Below, piece by piece: positions 1 to 8,703 of a stretch of 64,000 nucleotides of DNA. The notes under the pieces were generated by a model. The model was not told where the DNA came from. It saw nothing but the letters and a program-made list of their open reading frames with translations, and did no database searches. The DNA comes from Alphaproteobacteria bacterium (GTDB taxonomy: Bacteria > Pseudomonadota > Alphaproteobacteria > Paracaedibacterales > VGCI01), in NCBI GenBank assembly GCA_016870095.1, contig VGCI01000004.1, positions 1-64,000 on the forward strand, written 5' to 3'. The first letter of the stretch is position 1. Each line of letters starts with the position of its first letter. A program made the position numbers and the translations under genes.

Positions 1-2
1 AG

Positions 3-59
3 ATGCACACCGGGCAGTTGTTCCTGCAACAAAATGCTCCATTAACCGTAATTGCTTAG
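3..59 (+). CDS. Possible 3' end of an upstream gene
   Basis: An open frame enters from the left edge and ends at TAG 57-59. It overlaps the TTG used by the response regulator. If real, it is the last 18 codons of the preceding gene of an operon. It is too short to assign to a family. Confidence 0.25.
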   Translation: MHTGQLFLQQNAPLTVIA

Positions 60-561
60 ACCAACTTATTCGACTCTTTCTCATGCAACCCTTTATAACA
101 CTTCTTGGCGTTATCTAGGACAGCCCCATATTTTATTAATTGAAGAAAATAAGGATGACGAAGTCCTTTTTCGTCAAGCTGTTATGGAGTTTCCTGAGAA
201 ATTAAATGTTTTTGCCTGCCATAACGGAGAAGAAGCCATTAATTTTTTTCGAAGTCTAGAGGATACGTCAACTTTCTTTTTTCCAAAGCCAGATCTTATC
301 TTTCTAGACTTAACTCTCACCAATATTAGCGGTTTTGATGTTTTAAAAGAGATTAAACGTCGCCCTAATCTTCAAAATACACCCGTAGTCATTTTTTCGC
401 GAAACTCTTCTTATGAAGACATGTTGAAGTCATATTGTTTGCATGCCAGTGGATTTATAAATAAATCTTTCTCTTATAATGAAGTTAAAGAACAAATTCA
501 CAAAACCCTAACCTATTGGATGCAAACTGTCGTTCTGCCGACGCAAAACATGGCGAGCTAA
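52..561 (+). CDS. Rcp1-like single-domain response regulator
   Basis: Stand-alone CheY-like receiver. The domain starts near residue 25 (PHILLIEEN) and shows the acidic pair in EENKDDE, the phospho-acceptor Asp86 in IFLDLTL, a Ser in the FSRN turn and the conserved Lys138 in INKSF. There is no output domain, so it should act by protein contact, as Rcp1-type regulators beside phytochrome kinases do; no kinase is visible in the window. The start is doubtful: an in-frame TAA lies just before the TTG at 52, no ATG precedes the receiver fold, and no good ribosome site is seen. It may be coupled to a gene ending at about 59. The receiver call is solid; the N-terminus is not. Confidence 0.75.
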   Translation: MLRPTYSTLSHATLYNTSWRYLGQPHILLIEENKDDEVLFRQAVMEFPEKLNVFACHNGEEAINFFRSLEDTSTFFFPKPDLIFLDLTLTNISGFDVLKEIKRRPNLQNTPVVIFSRNSSYEDMLKSYCLHASGFINKSFSYNEVKEQIHKTLTYWMQTVVLPTQNMAS

Positions 562-674
562 AATTAAGACCAAACAAACACCTATCAATAAATGACCCTA
601 TATTCACTTATTTTGTTACAAAATGATTGTCTGTTTTTTTGATGTAATATATTTAAATGTTTCAAATATAAACA

Positions 675-695
675 GGGGTAGGTTCACCCTACCCC
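675..695. terminator. GC-rich hairpin between convergent genes
   Basis: Perfect 8-bp stem GGGGTAGG/CCTACCCC with a 5-nt loop in an AT-rich gap. It lies between the response regulator (+) and the YqjE-like gene (-). The flank is moderately T-rich on both strands, so it could terminate transcription from either side. Confidence 0.55.
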
Positions 696-742
696 GTTTA
701 CTTTAATTCACAATGATCTGCTAGATTTCCAATTATAACTAT

Positions 743-1180
743 CTAAATTATTTTTTTAGATTTCGTCAAATAGGAAGTTACCACAACAATTGCAAAAAGC
801 CCCGCCAATGTCTTTGGATTGACATGATCTGTAATCTTCTTGACAATTTCGTTGTGTGGCAAGTCACTCAAAGCTTTTTCTACGTTAGCAATAAACTCGC
901 GTATAGGAGGCTCCTTAGGCTTGAGGAACCAACCAATAATAAAAAGTAAAAGGCTTGTGGCAACTAGAAAGCCGCCTAACCCCAGCAGAGTGTACACCTC
1001 TCCGAACTGAGGGAGAAGATAGTGATAAAGAGCTCTACATCCCAAAACATAGCCAAAAACTAGAAAAAAGAATGACCCTAGGTTGGCTATGAATCTCACA
1101 GACAATATGCTCTGAGGTTTCGACAGGGGATTCAAATTTCCCACTAAATAACTTGCAACAAGATGAATGATTTGGCTCAT
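743..1180 (-). CDS. YqjE-like membrane protein
   Basis: Small integral membrane protein of 145 residues. Two hydrophobic helices lie around residues 35-50 and 63-86 with a short loop between, a charged stretch follows (GWFLKPKEPP), and a possible third segment is near residues 126-137. Size, helix layout and its place directly after a YqjD/ElaB-type gene suggest the YqjE/phage-holin-superfamily membrane proteins. Its ATG overlaps the stop of the preceding gene by four bases, so the two are probably translationally coupled. The family call is by architecture, not by strong motifs. Confidence 0.6.
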   Translation of the reverse strand: MSQIIHLVASYLVGNLNPLSKPQSILSVRFIANLGSFFFLVFGYVLGCRALYHYLLPQFGEVYTLLGLGGFLVATSLLLFIIGWFLKPKEPPIREFIANVEKALSDLPHNEIVKKITDHVNPKTLAGLFAIVVVTSYLTKSKKII

Positions 1181-1599
1181 TTTAATATCCTTCCGACAAT
1201 AAATCCAACTGCACCCGCTAACAGAATACTTTTGAGAGGATTTTCTTTAACATATTCAGCTGCATGATCGAGTTGCTCTTCAGAAAAGGCTTCAATTTGG
1301 TTAGAATAGTCCTTTACCTGAGCTGAGGCGATATTTTTGTATTCTTCAAATGATTTTTTTAAATCTTTAAATGAATTATTAGCTATCTTTTTTAAAGGTT
1401 CCCACTCTGCTGCAGAAGCCGCCTCTAATTTTTCATAAGCTTCACTAGCATCCCCGAGCATATTTTTTACAGAGCCATAAATTTTTTCTGCATCTTTACT
1501 CGCTTTACCTTTAAAAGAGGCTTTTATCGTTGCGAGATTTTTTTTGTAGTGACTTAGTTCTTCCTGTAATTCGTTTAGGTGTTTTTTATTTTCTGTCAT
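1177..1599 (-). CDS. DUF883 (YqjD/ElaB)-like protein
   Basis: 140 residues: a long charged amphipathic helical region (about 1-115, coiled-coil-like, rich in Lys/Glu/Ala) followed by one C-terminal helix (NPLKSILLAGAVGFIVGRIL). This is the layout of the YqjD/ElaB/YgaM family, which are C-tail-anchored inner-membrane proteins that bind stationary-phase ribosomes in E. coli. A strong ribosome site (GAGGAG) precedes the ATG. It heads a two-gene unit with the YqjE-like gene, matching the yqjD-yqjE order of enterobacteria. The ribosome role here is inferred from the family only. Confidence 0.7.
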   Translation of the reverse strand: MTENKKHLNELQEELSHYKKNLATIKASFKGKASKDAEKIYGSVKNMLGDASEAYEKLEAASAAEWEPLKKIANNSFKDLKKSFEEYKNIASAQVKDYSNQIEAFSEEQLDHAAEYVKENPLKSILLAGAVGFIVGRILK

Positions 1600-1842
1600 T
1601 TTATATTCTCCTCTGTTTTTTATTTCCTAAAATCACTATATGAGTCAGTCACTTGGTGACATCTCAATACTTAACCATAAACTCACAAACATTGCATAAT
1701 CTAGGTTAAAAAATACTCTATTTTCACTTAAGTTCTTTTGACCGGTGCGTGAAAAACTACTAACAGGCAAAAATTTAGAAGTTTTAGGGTATACATGATA
1801 AACTTTTCAAACAAATTTCTTTCATAATGATAAGGAGACTGT

Positions 1843-2604
1843 ATTGATTTGCCTAAGCCTCGATTTTCTAACCAAATTCACATGAGTGAAAATCCTTTAA
1901 ATCTTTGGCAAAACTTAATGAATAATCAGGGTTGGGGAATTTTTAACGACCATAATTTTCTGGGATTAAAGTCGCTTACGAATGCTCCCTATCTCAATAT
2001 TTGTTAGGGTATAAATTCAACAGAAACTTTAGAAATAGCACACTAATTTTTTGACATGAAATCTTTTGGACTTATTGAAGAAGATATAACAATTCCCTCA
2101 TCGTTCGTTTTTCCTTACCGTGTGTAAGTTGATATTACCGAAATGGGCTAATTCAATCCTCAGCTGTACAACGAGCCAATACACCCGACTTGCAGAATTG
2201 AATTTGTCGTAAAACTACAACAATTTGAAGAGTTGGCCACCCTTTGGCAAACAATATTTGAACTTGATAAGAAAGATGGGCTTGCGTATCTTCATCCCGT
2301 CTGATGTTTGTCAAAAGCCTTTTTATTAATAGCTTAGGCGGACAATATTCCTGGGAGAATAGGTCATATTTATATAGACGAAAAAGGAGTGGCTTGCCCT
2401 TCATCTTTTGGTGTTCTTCAAGGCTATCCACGAAAAGAAATAGGAACAGCCCTCAGGAAAATGTGCATGAACACTACCGTCATAAAAGGTGCTCATTAAA
2501 TTGCTCCCCTTGCTTCTGAGACAGGTATAAAACTTTACGACGCGCTGGGCTTTAAAACCATTCGGTCCTCAAAATTTTGCACAGCACTCCCTCTAAAATC
2601 CTAA
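1843..2604 (+). pseudogene. GNAT acetyltransferase pseudogene, seven in-frame stops
   Basis: A single reading frame of about 254 codons. Its 3' part reads as a GNAT C-terminal half: GTALRKM near 2449-2469 and SETGIKLYDALGFKTI near 2509-2556, the usual acetyl-CoA loop and the G(I/V)xLYxxxGF strand. Internal stops are TAG 2005, TAA 2044, TAA 2125, TAA 2149, TGA 2302, TAG 2335 and TAA 2497; the natural end is TAA 2602. No frameshift is needed anywhere. AAGGAG at 1832-1837 sits where a ribosome site should be, followed by ATT at 1843 (perhaps a lost ATG) and a TTG at 1849. All stops can arise by C-to-T changes from CAA, CAG or CGA. It cannot make a full protein under the standard code. Confidence 0.85.
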
Positions 2605-2627
2605 AAGCAAATTCTTTGAGAGGCTTT

Positions 2628-2828
2628 TTATTCGTGATAATCGACTAAATTTTTAATTTGATTTTTTAAGGATTCGCTATCTTGCTCTCTGTCAATTTGA
2701 CAGGCATGATTTACCGCGAGATCAATAATTTTATCAATTAGCTCTATAGGGGCTGACAGTATGGCTTTAGAATTATCATTTGAAGGGAATTTGCTCGAAT
2801 CGATAGTGGCCCAACCTTTAACTGTCAT
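2628..2828 (-). CDS. Small hypothetical protein
   Basis: 66 residues, no family recognised. It is soluble and acidic, with a predicted helix in residues 25-60 (PIELIDKIIDLAVNHA and a charged tail). A good ribosome site (AAGGAG, 7 nt before the ATG) supports a real gene. It is alone, facing the end of the GNAT pseudogene and following xerC on the same strand after a gap. Confidence 0.55.
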   Translation of the reverse strand: MTVKGWATIDSSKFPSNDNSKAILSAPIELIDKIIDLAVNHACQIDREQDSESLKNQIKNLVDYHE

Positions 2829-2925
2829 GCTTTTTCTCCTTTTTTAATGAGCTAATTCCTTAAGTATACTTATAAGTATTTAATAAGGAGTGAAAATTAG
2901 ATTTAAAAAAGGTTTATGATGCGTT

Positions 2926-3852
2926 TTATGCTTTTCTATTCCCTTTTGCCCTAGGGTGAGCTTTATTATAAACCTTAATGAGTCGCGCTGTATCAACATC
3001 TGTATAAACTTGTGTTGTTGATAAGGACGCATGTCCCAACAATTCTTGGATGCCCCTTAAATCACCGGAAGCACTCATCAAGTGTGTGGCACAACTATGG
3101 CGTAAAGCATGGGGCGTTGCTGTTTCCGGCAATCCTATAGCGCGCCTATACATCCGCATCGCCTTTTGAGCAATTCCGGGGTGTAATTTTCCGCCTTTAG
3201 CTCCCACAAATAAAGGGCCCTCCATCGACAATTCAAAAGGGCATAGCTGGATATACTGTTGAAGGGTTTGACTAATAACAGGTAAGACAGGAACCATCCG
3301 CTCACGCTTGCCTTTTCCTTGAATCAATAAAATGTCAGTTGTAAGGGGCGCTTGTTTTCGAGTCAAATTTAAGGCTTCTCCCAACCTTAACCCACAAGAA
3401 TAAAGAAGCGTAAACAAAGCTCTATTGCGGAACCCAATCCAGGGATCTTCAACCGTAAGATCAATATCATCGACTAATGTCTTAGCCTGATCCACACTCA
3501 AGGGACGGGGAAGGCCTACCTTAATACGTGGCGACCGGACACTCACCAAAGCTGTATTCGCCGGATAACCATTCTTGGTGAGAAATCTAAAAAAACTACG
3601 CACAACTGATAGCGCGCGGGCTGTGGATCGATGTTCATAATTTTCTTGAGCTCGATAAGAAAGCCAAGCTCTAAAATCTCGAATCGTAAATTTTGTCAAA
3701 TCGACAACCGTTAAATTTTTTCCTTGGTGGTCGGCTTGAAACGTTAAAAATTGTCCTATATCAGCTTCATACGCTGCAACAGTATGGGAAGACATCTTAC
3801 GAACATCCTTCAGCCAGTCTATCCAATGAATTAAAAGTTTAGAAAGGGTCAT
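2926..3852 (-). CDS. xerC: Tyrosine recombinase XerC
   Basis: 308-residue tyrosine recombinase of the XerC/XerD group, which resolves chromosome dimers at dif together with FtsK (ftsK is at 55.6-58.1 kb). An N-terminal SAM-like core-binding domain (about 5-95) is followed by the catalytic domain (about 115-300). The full catalytic set is visible: Arg156 (GLRLGEA), Lys180, His248-x-x-Arg251 (HALRHS), His274 (LLGHASL) and Tyr283. Length and the absence of any nearby mobile element argue for the housekeeping enzyme and not a phage integrase. XerC over XerD is a judgement from overall sequence. Confidence 0.85.
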   Translation of the reverse strand: MTLSKLLIHWIDWLKDVRKMSSHTVAAYEADIGQFLTFQADHQGKNLTVVDLTKFTIRDFRAWLSYRAQENYEHRSTARALSVVRSFFRFLTKNGYPANTALVSVRSPRIKVGLPRPLSVDQAKTLVDDIDLTVEDPWIGFRNRALFTLLYSCGLRLGEALNLTRKQAPLTTDILLIQGKGKRERMVPVLPVISQTLQQYIQLCPFELSMEGPLFVGAKGGKLHPGIAQKAMRMYRRAIGLPETATPHALRHSCATHLMSASGDLRGIQELLGHASLSTTQVYTDVDTARLIKVYNKAHPRAKGNRKA

Positions 3853-3939
3853 CTCAGACCTCGGGTTGATTGTTGCAGCTCTCAGGGATAAAACCCATAC
3901 TCTATTAAAGATTCATCCCCTTTTGTGTCCTCTAATACA

Positions 3940-4695
3940 TTACGCCGCCAGAGGGATTTCTTGATTTGGTTTTCCTAAAAATTGACAATATTGAGGATGG
4001 TTAAACATATGGTGAACAAAGCACTTTGAGTACCACTTTTTTCGAACCATTTTTCCTAATAGATGATAAACCGGCGTTATTTTTTTCGTTTCCAAGAGGG
4101 CATTATATTCATGAATCGCAAGGCGTTCCCCTGTATATTCATTGGTTAAAGAAATATCATTCCCCAAAATATCGTCAAAATAACAACGCACCCGTGGCAA
4201 CAAAAATTTAGAATCTGCTTGAAAAATTTGAAAGGCAGCTTTTGTAGAAGAATACAAATCGACATCAAACAATATGGCTCCAATTGGGTCCGGGTTGTAC
4301 TCTTGATAAAATGTTCTCAAGGTCGTTTCTATGTTTCCCAAAACAACCTGGGAAAGAGATAATTTTGCCATTAATTTTTCATAATCCATTTTGAAAAAGC
4401 CTGGCTGCCAAGTATGGGGTATATCACGGTAATCCACTAATTGTGGCAACCCTTCTCCCGTATCAAAACCATAAATATTAATATGAATACCAAGTTTTTC
4501 AGATATTCTTTTTACGTGCTTTTCCAAACAAACAAGCCCATTGCCACCCGCCACCCCAAATTCAATGATGCTCATTCTTTTATGACCCAATTGAACAGCT
4601 TGAAGAGCAGCTTGATAGACAGTATATGCATAGTAAGGACGGTCCATAAATTCTATTAGAAAAAGAGATTTATAATTTCGAATTTTTGGAATCAT
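3940..4695 (-). CDS. TylF/macrocin-type SAM methyltransferase
   Basis: 251 residues with a class I methyltransferase core: glycine-rich SAM loop IEFGVAGGNG (about residues 44-53), GFDTGEGLP (about 96-104) and the acidic strands ILFDVDLYSS and YFDDILG. These are typical of TylF/MycF-like O-methyltransferases, often found in sugar or glycan modification. The substrate cannot be read from the sequence. The gene stands alone. The gap to dusB holds only a possible gene remnant. Confidence 0.65.
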   Translation of the reverse strand: MIPKIRNYKSLFLIEFMDRPYYAYTVYQAALQAVQLGHKRMSIIEFGVAGGNGLVCLEKHVKRISEKLGIHINIYGFDTGEGLPQLVDYRDIPHTWQPGFFKMDYEKLMAKLSLSQVVLGNIETTLRTFYQEYNPDPIGAILFDVDLYSSTKAAFQIFQADSKFLLPRVRCYFDDILGNDISLTNEYTGERLAIHEYNALLETKKITPVYHLLGKMVRKKWYSKCFVHHMFNHPQYCQFLGKPNQEIPLAA

Positions 4696-4743
4696 GTAAA
4701 ATAACCATAATAATATTATAAAGTATTAAAAAATTTATCTTAG

Positions 4744-4965
4744 GCACCTTATGGTGTCAACGTAAATTCACCTTACACGATAATGAGAACAAAGATCCCA
4801 AAATAGAATCGCCTGTTAATCGAAAAGGGTTTCTCCTATATAGAAATAGCTGCACATACCTTAAATGAAAGGGATATTGGCGCACGAGTCAGTAATCAAA
4901 AAATTGACAGCCTAGATTTCTATATTGGAAGAGGCTCTTCTATATTATTTCTTCTAAACAATTGA
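4744..4965 (+). pseudogene. Possible short gene remnant before dusB
   Basis: A frame of about 73 codons ending at TGA 4963, interrupted by one TAG at 4804. From about 4807 it reads as plausible protein (IEKGFSYIEIAAHTLNERD). No family is recognised and no start or ribosome site is evident. It may be a decayed gene or chance. Confidence 0.25.
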
Positions 4966-5007
4966 ATTTAACTTGAAAATATTAATCAAGACGTGTACGT
5001 CTCAAGT

Positions 5008-5982
5008 ATGACAATACAAATTGGCTCTATATCCCTTGAAATGCCTGTCATCTTGGCTCCCATGTCAGGAGTGACCGATATGCCGTTTCGCCGTCTGGTG
5101 AAGCGAATGGGAGCTGGTCTGGTCATTTCTGAAATGATTGCAAGCCAGGCCATGATTCGTGAAACGCGTCAATCTTTGAGAATGATCCAAAAATCTGCAG
5201 ATGAATTCCCAATGGCCGTTCAATTGGCCGGTTGCGAACCCAGTGTCATGGCAGAGGCTGCCAAACTCAACGAAGACCGTGGGGCACAAATGATTGACAT
5301 TAACATGGGATGTCCTGTGAAAAAAGTCGTTAACGGCTATGCAGGATCTGCGTTAATGCGTGATGAATTGCTCGCCGCGCGTATATTAGAAGCCACGGTC
5401 AAAGCTGTGAAAATCCCTGTAACTTTAAAAATGCGAACGGGATGGGACGACTCAAATCGGAATGCTCCCCATTTAGCTAAAATTGCTGAAAGTTCTGGTA
5501 TTCAGCTTTTAACCATTCATGGACGTACACGCTGTCAGCTTTATAATGGTTCCGCAGATTGGGAGTTTATTGCTAATGTTAAAGAAGCCGTCACCATACC
5601 TGTTGTGGGAAATGGAGACGTTGTTACTTTTGAAGATGCCAGCATTTTACTGCAAAAAAGCCGGGCAGATGGTGTAATGATTGGTCGAGGAGCCTATGGG
5701 CGCCCCTGGTTTATCAATCAAGTTGGTCATTATTTGAAAACGGGAGAGCGGCTTGCGGACCCACCAATAACGGTCCAACATCAGATTATCCTGGAGCATT
5801 TTGATGAAATATTGTCTCATTACGGAGTAAGTACGGGCGTAAAGATTGCCCGAAAACACATCGGGTGGTACAGTAAGGGAATAAGTGGGTCGGCAGATTT
5901 CCGCGTTTCTGTGAACCAGATGGATTCCGCGACTTCGATGAAGAACTTAATTAATGAATTTTATAGCCCTTTGCATGCTTAA
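5008..5982 (+). CDS. dusB: tRNA-dihydrouridine synthase DusB (NifR3)
   Basis: FMN-dependent enzyme that reduces uridine to dihydrouridine in the D-loop of tRNAs. The TIM-barrel family signature is clear: [14 protein letters not shown] near the start, [10 protein letters not shown] with the catalytic Cys, KMRTGWD, the HGRTR motif and [11 protein letters not shown]. The ATG at 5008 fits the usual N-terminus (MTIQIGSI); a GTG at 4993 would add five residues. In alphaproteobacteria this gene normally heads the nifR3-ntrB-ntrC-ntrY-ntrX cluster. Here ntrB and most of ntrC are missing downstream. Confidence 0.93.
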   Translation: MTIQIGSISLEMPVILAPMSGVTDMPFRRLVKRMGAGLVISEMIASQAMIRETRQSLRMIQKSADEFPMAVQLAGCEPSVMAEAAKLNEDRGAQMIDINMGCPVKKVVNGYAGSALMRDELLAARILEATVKAVKIPVTLKMRTGWDDSNRNAPHLAKIAESSGIQLLTIHGRTRCQLYNGSADWEFIANVKEAVTIPVVGNGDVVTFEDASILLQKSRADGVMIGRGAYGRPWFINQVGHYLKTGERLADPPITVQHQIILEHFDEILSHYGVSTGVKIARKHIGWYSKGISGSADFRVSVNQMDSATSMKNLINEFYSPLHA

Positions 5983-6021
5983 TGTTCTTTATGTATAAAC
6001 TTGGTAAGGTATTTATGTTAA

Positions 6022-6306
6022 ATGTCACAACAATCATTATCTAAAATTATTCCTCTCCCCCCTAAAGCAGGTCTTTCAGGAGCCGTAGAATCTTTTTTAA
6101 AAAATTATTTTGCTGCCCACGACGGAGACCTCCCTACCACGGGACTTTATGAGCGCGTGATGCAGGAAGTTGAACGTCCCTTGTTAAAAACTACCTTGAA
6201 AGCTGTAATGGGAAATCAGAAGAAGGCCGCTGAAATTCTGGGTATTAATCGCAATACTTTACGCAAAAAACTAACTGAATTGAATATTGATGTGCGAGAT
6301 TTTTAG
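6022..6306 (+). CDS. Stand-alone Fis-type HTH protein, NtrC C-terminal remnant
   Basis: 94 residues. Residues about 17-90 match the C-terminal DNA-binding part of alphaproteobacterial NtrC: a linker ending in FAAHDGDLPTTGLYERV, then ERPLLKTTLKAVMGNQ and the Fis helix-turn-helix KAAEILGINRNTLRKKL. The receiver and AAA+ domains of NtrC are absent. It lies exactly where ntrB-ntrC stand in relatives, between dusB and ntrY. It has its own ATG and is open without stops, so it is probably a functional small DNA-binding protein and not debris. The resemblance is to NtrC rather than to E. coli Fis. Function is inferred. Confidence 0.8.
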   Translation: MSQQSLSKIIPLPPKAGLSGAVESFLKNYFAAHDGDLPTTGLYERVMQEVERPLLKTTLKAVMGNQKKAAEILGINRNTLRKKLTELNIDVRDF

Positions 6307-6448
6307 GGACAAACCCGCGTATGGACATATGCATTTTTAAATCTCATTTACAGCCTTCAAAGAGATTCTATGCTTCTTTACCTATCTCGCAAGGCTTTCA
6401 AGATAGGCCCCGCTTCCCAATTTACCAGGGGAGAATTATTTAATTCCG

Positions 6449-8686
6449 ATGAGCATGCCGACCTCCTATTTACATAAATTTTCTCTTTCTTTCATTCGCT
6501 TTGCCCAAGACTATACACTCTATCGTCGCTTAGCTGCGGGTTTGAGCTTTGCTGCTTTTCTTTCTGTGGTGGTGACTTTTGTTGTACTGGTCGGAGGAAA
6601 ACCTTTCACGGATAAATCTGCACGCGTATTGCCCTTCATTTATTTAGATTTGACCTTAATGTTATTATTGGCCGTCATAATAGCCAAACGTCTTGTCGAA
6701 CTTTGGGTTGAGCGTCGGCGCGGACTCGCTGGTTCAAAATTGCATATCCAGATTGTTGGACTGTTTTCGTTCATTACAATTATTCCGGCTATTCTTGTCG
6801 CAGGATTTGCCGCAATTTTTATCAATGTTGGTGTTCAATCCTGGTTTGGAGAACCCGTAAAAGCTGCTCTTTCTGAAGCCAAGGAAGTTGCAGACTCTTA
6901 CTTGAAAGAACATATGCAAGCGATTAAGCACGATGCCTCCGACATCGTGCGAGAACTAGCGCCGCAAGTGCTAGCCTTAGAAAAAAATCCTGCGGCTTTC
7001 TCGAAGCTTCTCACGCAACTTGCTTACTCCCGACGCTTAAGCGAGGTGGTTGTTTTAAATGGTCAAAGACAAGTGGTGGCTCGCTCTATGTTGGCTTTTT
7101 CCTTTGAATTTGAGAACTTAGCATTGGGTCGAGCAATTGACGATGTCCAATCAGGAGAAAAAATCGCATTTCTGGCCGACTTAGGAAAAGAATCTATTGA
7201 TCGAGTCCGCGTCTTAGTTCGTTTGGACCCTCTTACAGATACTTATCTTTATCTGGGAAAACTAACTGACAAAGCCGTTTTAAAGCATGTAGCCCGAACA
7301 GAAGGTGCGGTGAAAGAATATGATCGTTTAGGGGAACAAAGTGCCTCTTTGCAGTTAACATTTATCTTATTTTTTGCAGCAGTTGCCTTACTCCTCCTCT
7401 TAGCAGCGATTTGGGGGGGATTAACCATAGCAAATCTTCTCATGCGCCCCATTACGCGACTCATTGTTGCAGCCGAACAAGTCAGCCAAGGGGATTTAAC
7501 CGTTCAAGTGATGGCTGAAGGAATGAATAATGAATTAGGGAACCTAGCTCAAGCTTTCAATAGAATGACCTCTCAACTTAATACCCAAAGAAAAGAATTA
7601 ATTAGTGCGAATAAACAAATTGACCGAAGACGAGAATTTATTGAAACGGTTTTGGCTCAAATTTCTGCCGGGGTTATTCGTTTGGACGAAAAAAGACGTA
7701 TTGATCTGGTCAACCATCGAGCCGCGGCTTTGCTTTCTGAATCTTTAGAGAAAATAAAGAAAAAGAAGCTTGATGTTATTACCCCGGAATTAAGTCCACT
7801 TCTCGATAAAGCGCTTAACCAGCTTCCTCAACAACTCAATGAACAAATAACCCTTGTTCGCCGGGGATTGGCGTGCATATTACAAATTTCTGTAATTATT
7901 CAACAAGAAAAAGATATTGTTAAGGGATACGTTATTACCTTTGATGACGTCACAGCTTTAGTGGGTGCCCAACGAAAAGCAGCCTGGTCAGACGTTGCAC
8001 GACGGATCGCTCATGAAATTAAAAATCCCCTTACCCCCATCCAATTATCGGCAGAACGGCTTAAACGGCGCTATTTAAAGGAAATTAATTCAGATCCCCA
8101 AACTTTTCAGGCCTGCATTGAGACAATAGTGCGGCAAGTTGGCCAAATTGGAAACCTCATAACAGAATTCTCATCATTTGCAAGAATGCCAAATCCCATT
8201 ATGAAAGAAGAAGACATAAGCGAGATCTGTCGCCAGGCTGTCTTTTTACAAAAACAAGCTCGTCCCTCTCTTCTGTTTCAGTTGCAAGTTCCCGAAAATT
8301 CGGTTATTATTCGCTGTGATGCGCAACAAATCAGTCAGCTTTTAACGAACTTATTGCAAAATGCTATTAACGCGTTAGAAATGTTTTATACACTAGAAAC
8401 ATTATCAGCAGAACAACCATCATCTGCAACAATAGCCCTAACTCTTGAAGCTAAGGATGAGAAAATTTTGCTAGTTGTAGAAGATAATGGCCCTGGTTTC
8501 CCGAAAGAAGGGCGTGCGCACCTAACAGAACCTTATTTCACTACACATACAAAAGGGACTGGTCTGGGACTCGCAATTGTTGCTAAAATTGTTGAAGATC
8601 ATCGGGGTAAACTTGAATTAGGCGATAGTTCTTTAGGTGGCGCAAAAGTTACCATTGAGCTTCCCATTTCGCCTGAAAATGACTAG
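6449..8686 (+). CDS. ntrY: Nitrogen-regulation sensor kinase NtrY
   Basis: 745-residue membrane histidine kinase. Helices lie near residues 30-50, 64-80 and 103-126, a sensor region follows (about 130-295), then another helix (302-325), HAMP (about 326-380), a PAS-like domain (390-505), and the kinase core. The core has phospho-acceptor His522 in AHEIKNPLTPIQ, an N box (LLQNAINAL), DNGPGFP and GTGLGLAI. Length and layout are standard for NtrY, which in alphaproteobacteria senses nitrogen or redox state and phosphorylates NtrX. ntrX follows after 17 nt, so they form one operon. Confidence 0.93.
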   Translation: MSMPTSYLHKFSLSFIRFAQDYTLYRRLAAGLSFAAFLSVVVTFVVLVGGKPFTDKSARVLPFIYLDLTLMLLLAVIIAKRLVELWVERRRGLAGSKLHIQIVGLFSFITIIPAILVAGFAAIFINVGVQSWFGEPVKAALSEAKEVADSYLKEHMQAIKHDASDIVRELAPQVLALEKNPAAFSKLLTQLAYSRRLSEVVVLNGQRQVVARSMLAFSFEFENLALGRAIDDVQSGEKIAFLADLGKESIDRVRVLVRLDPLTDTYLYLGKLTDKAVLKHVARTEGAVKEYDRLGEQSASLQLTFILFFAAVALLLLLAAIWGGLTIANLLMRPITRLIVAAEQVSQGDLTVQVMAEGMNNELGNLAQAFNRMTSQLNTQRKELISANKQIDRRREFIETVLAQISAGVIRLDEKRRIDLVNHRAAALLSESLEKIKKKKLDVITPELSPLLDKALNQLPQQLNEQITLVRRGLACILQISVIIQQEKDIVKGYVITFDDVTALVGAQRKAAWSDVARRIAHEIKNPLTPIQLSAERLKRRYLKEINSDPQTFQACIETIVRQVGQIGNLITEFSSFARMPNPIMKEEDISEICRQAVFLQKQARPSLLFQLQVPENSVIIRCDAQQISQLLTNLLQNAINALEMFYTLETLSAEQPSSATIALTLEAKDEKILLVVEDNGPGFPKEGRAHLTEPYFTTHTKGTGLGLAIVAKIVEDHRGKLELGDSSLGGAKVTIELPISPEND

Positions 8687-8703
8687 AGAAGTAGAGCAAT
8701 ATT

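Noticed and set aside
2153-2519. Two short open frames, 92 and 71 codons, inside the GNAT pseudogene
   Set aside because: They are in other frames or the opposite strand of the decayed gene and lack family signals.
1843-2604. Genome-wide reassignment of TAA/TAG to Gln
   Set aside because: Dozens of intact genes in the window end normally at TAA or TAG, such as ntrY, mnmA and rpoH, so the standard code applies to this genome.
2926-3852. xerC as a phage or island integrase
   Set aside because: The length and motifs fit housekeeping XerC, and no tRNA, attachment repeat or phage gene adjoins it.
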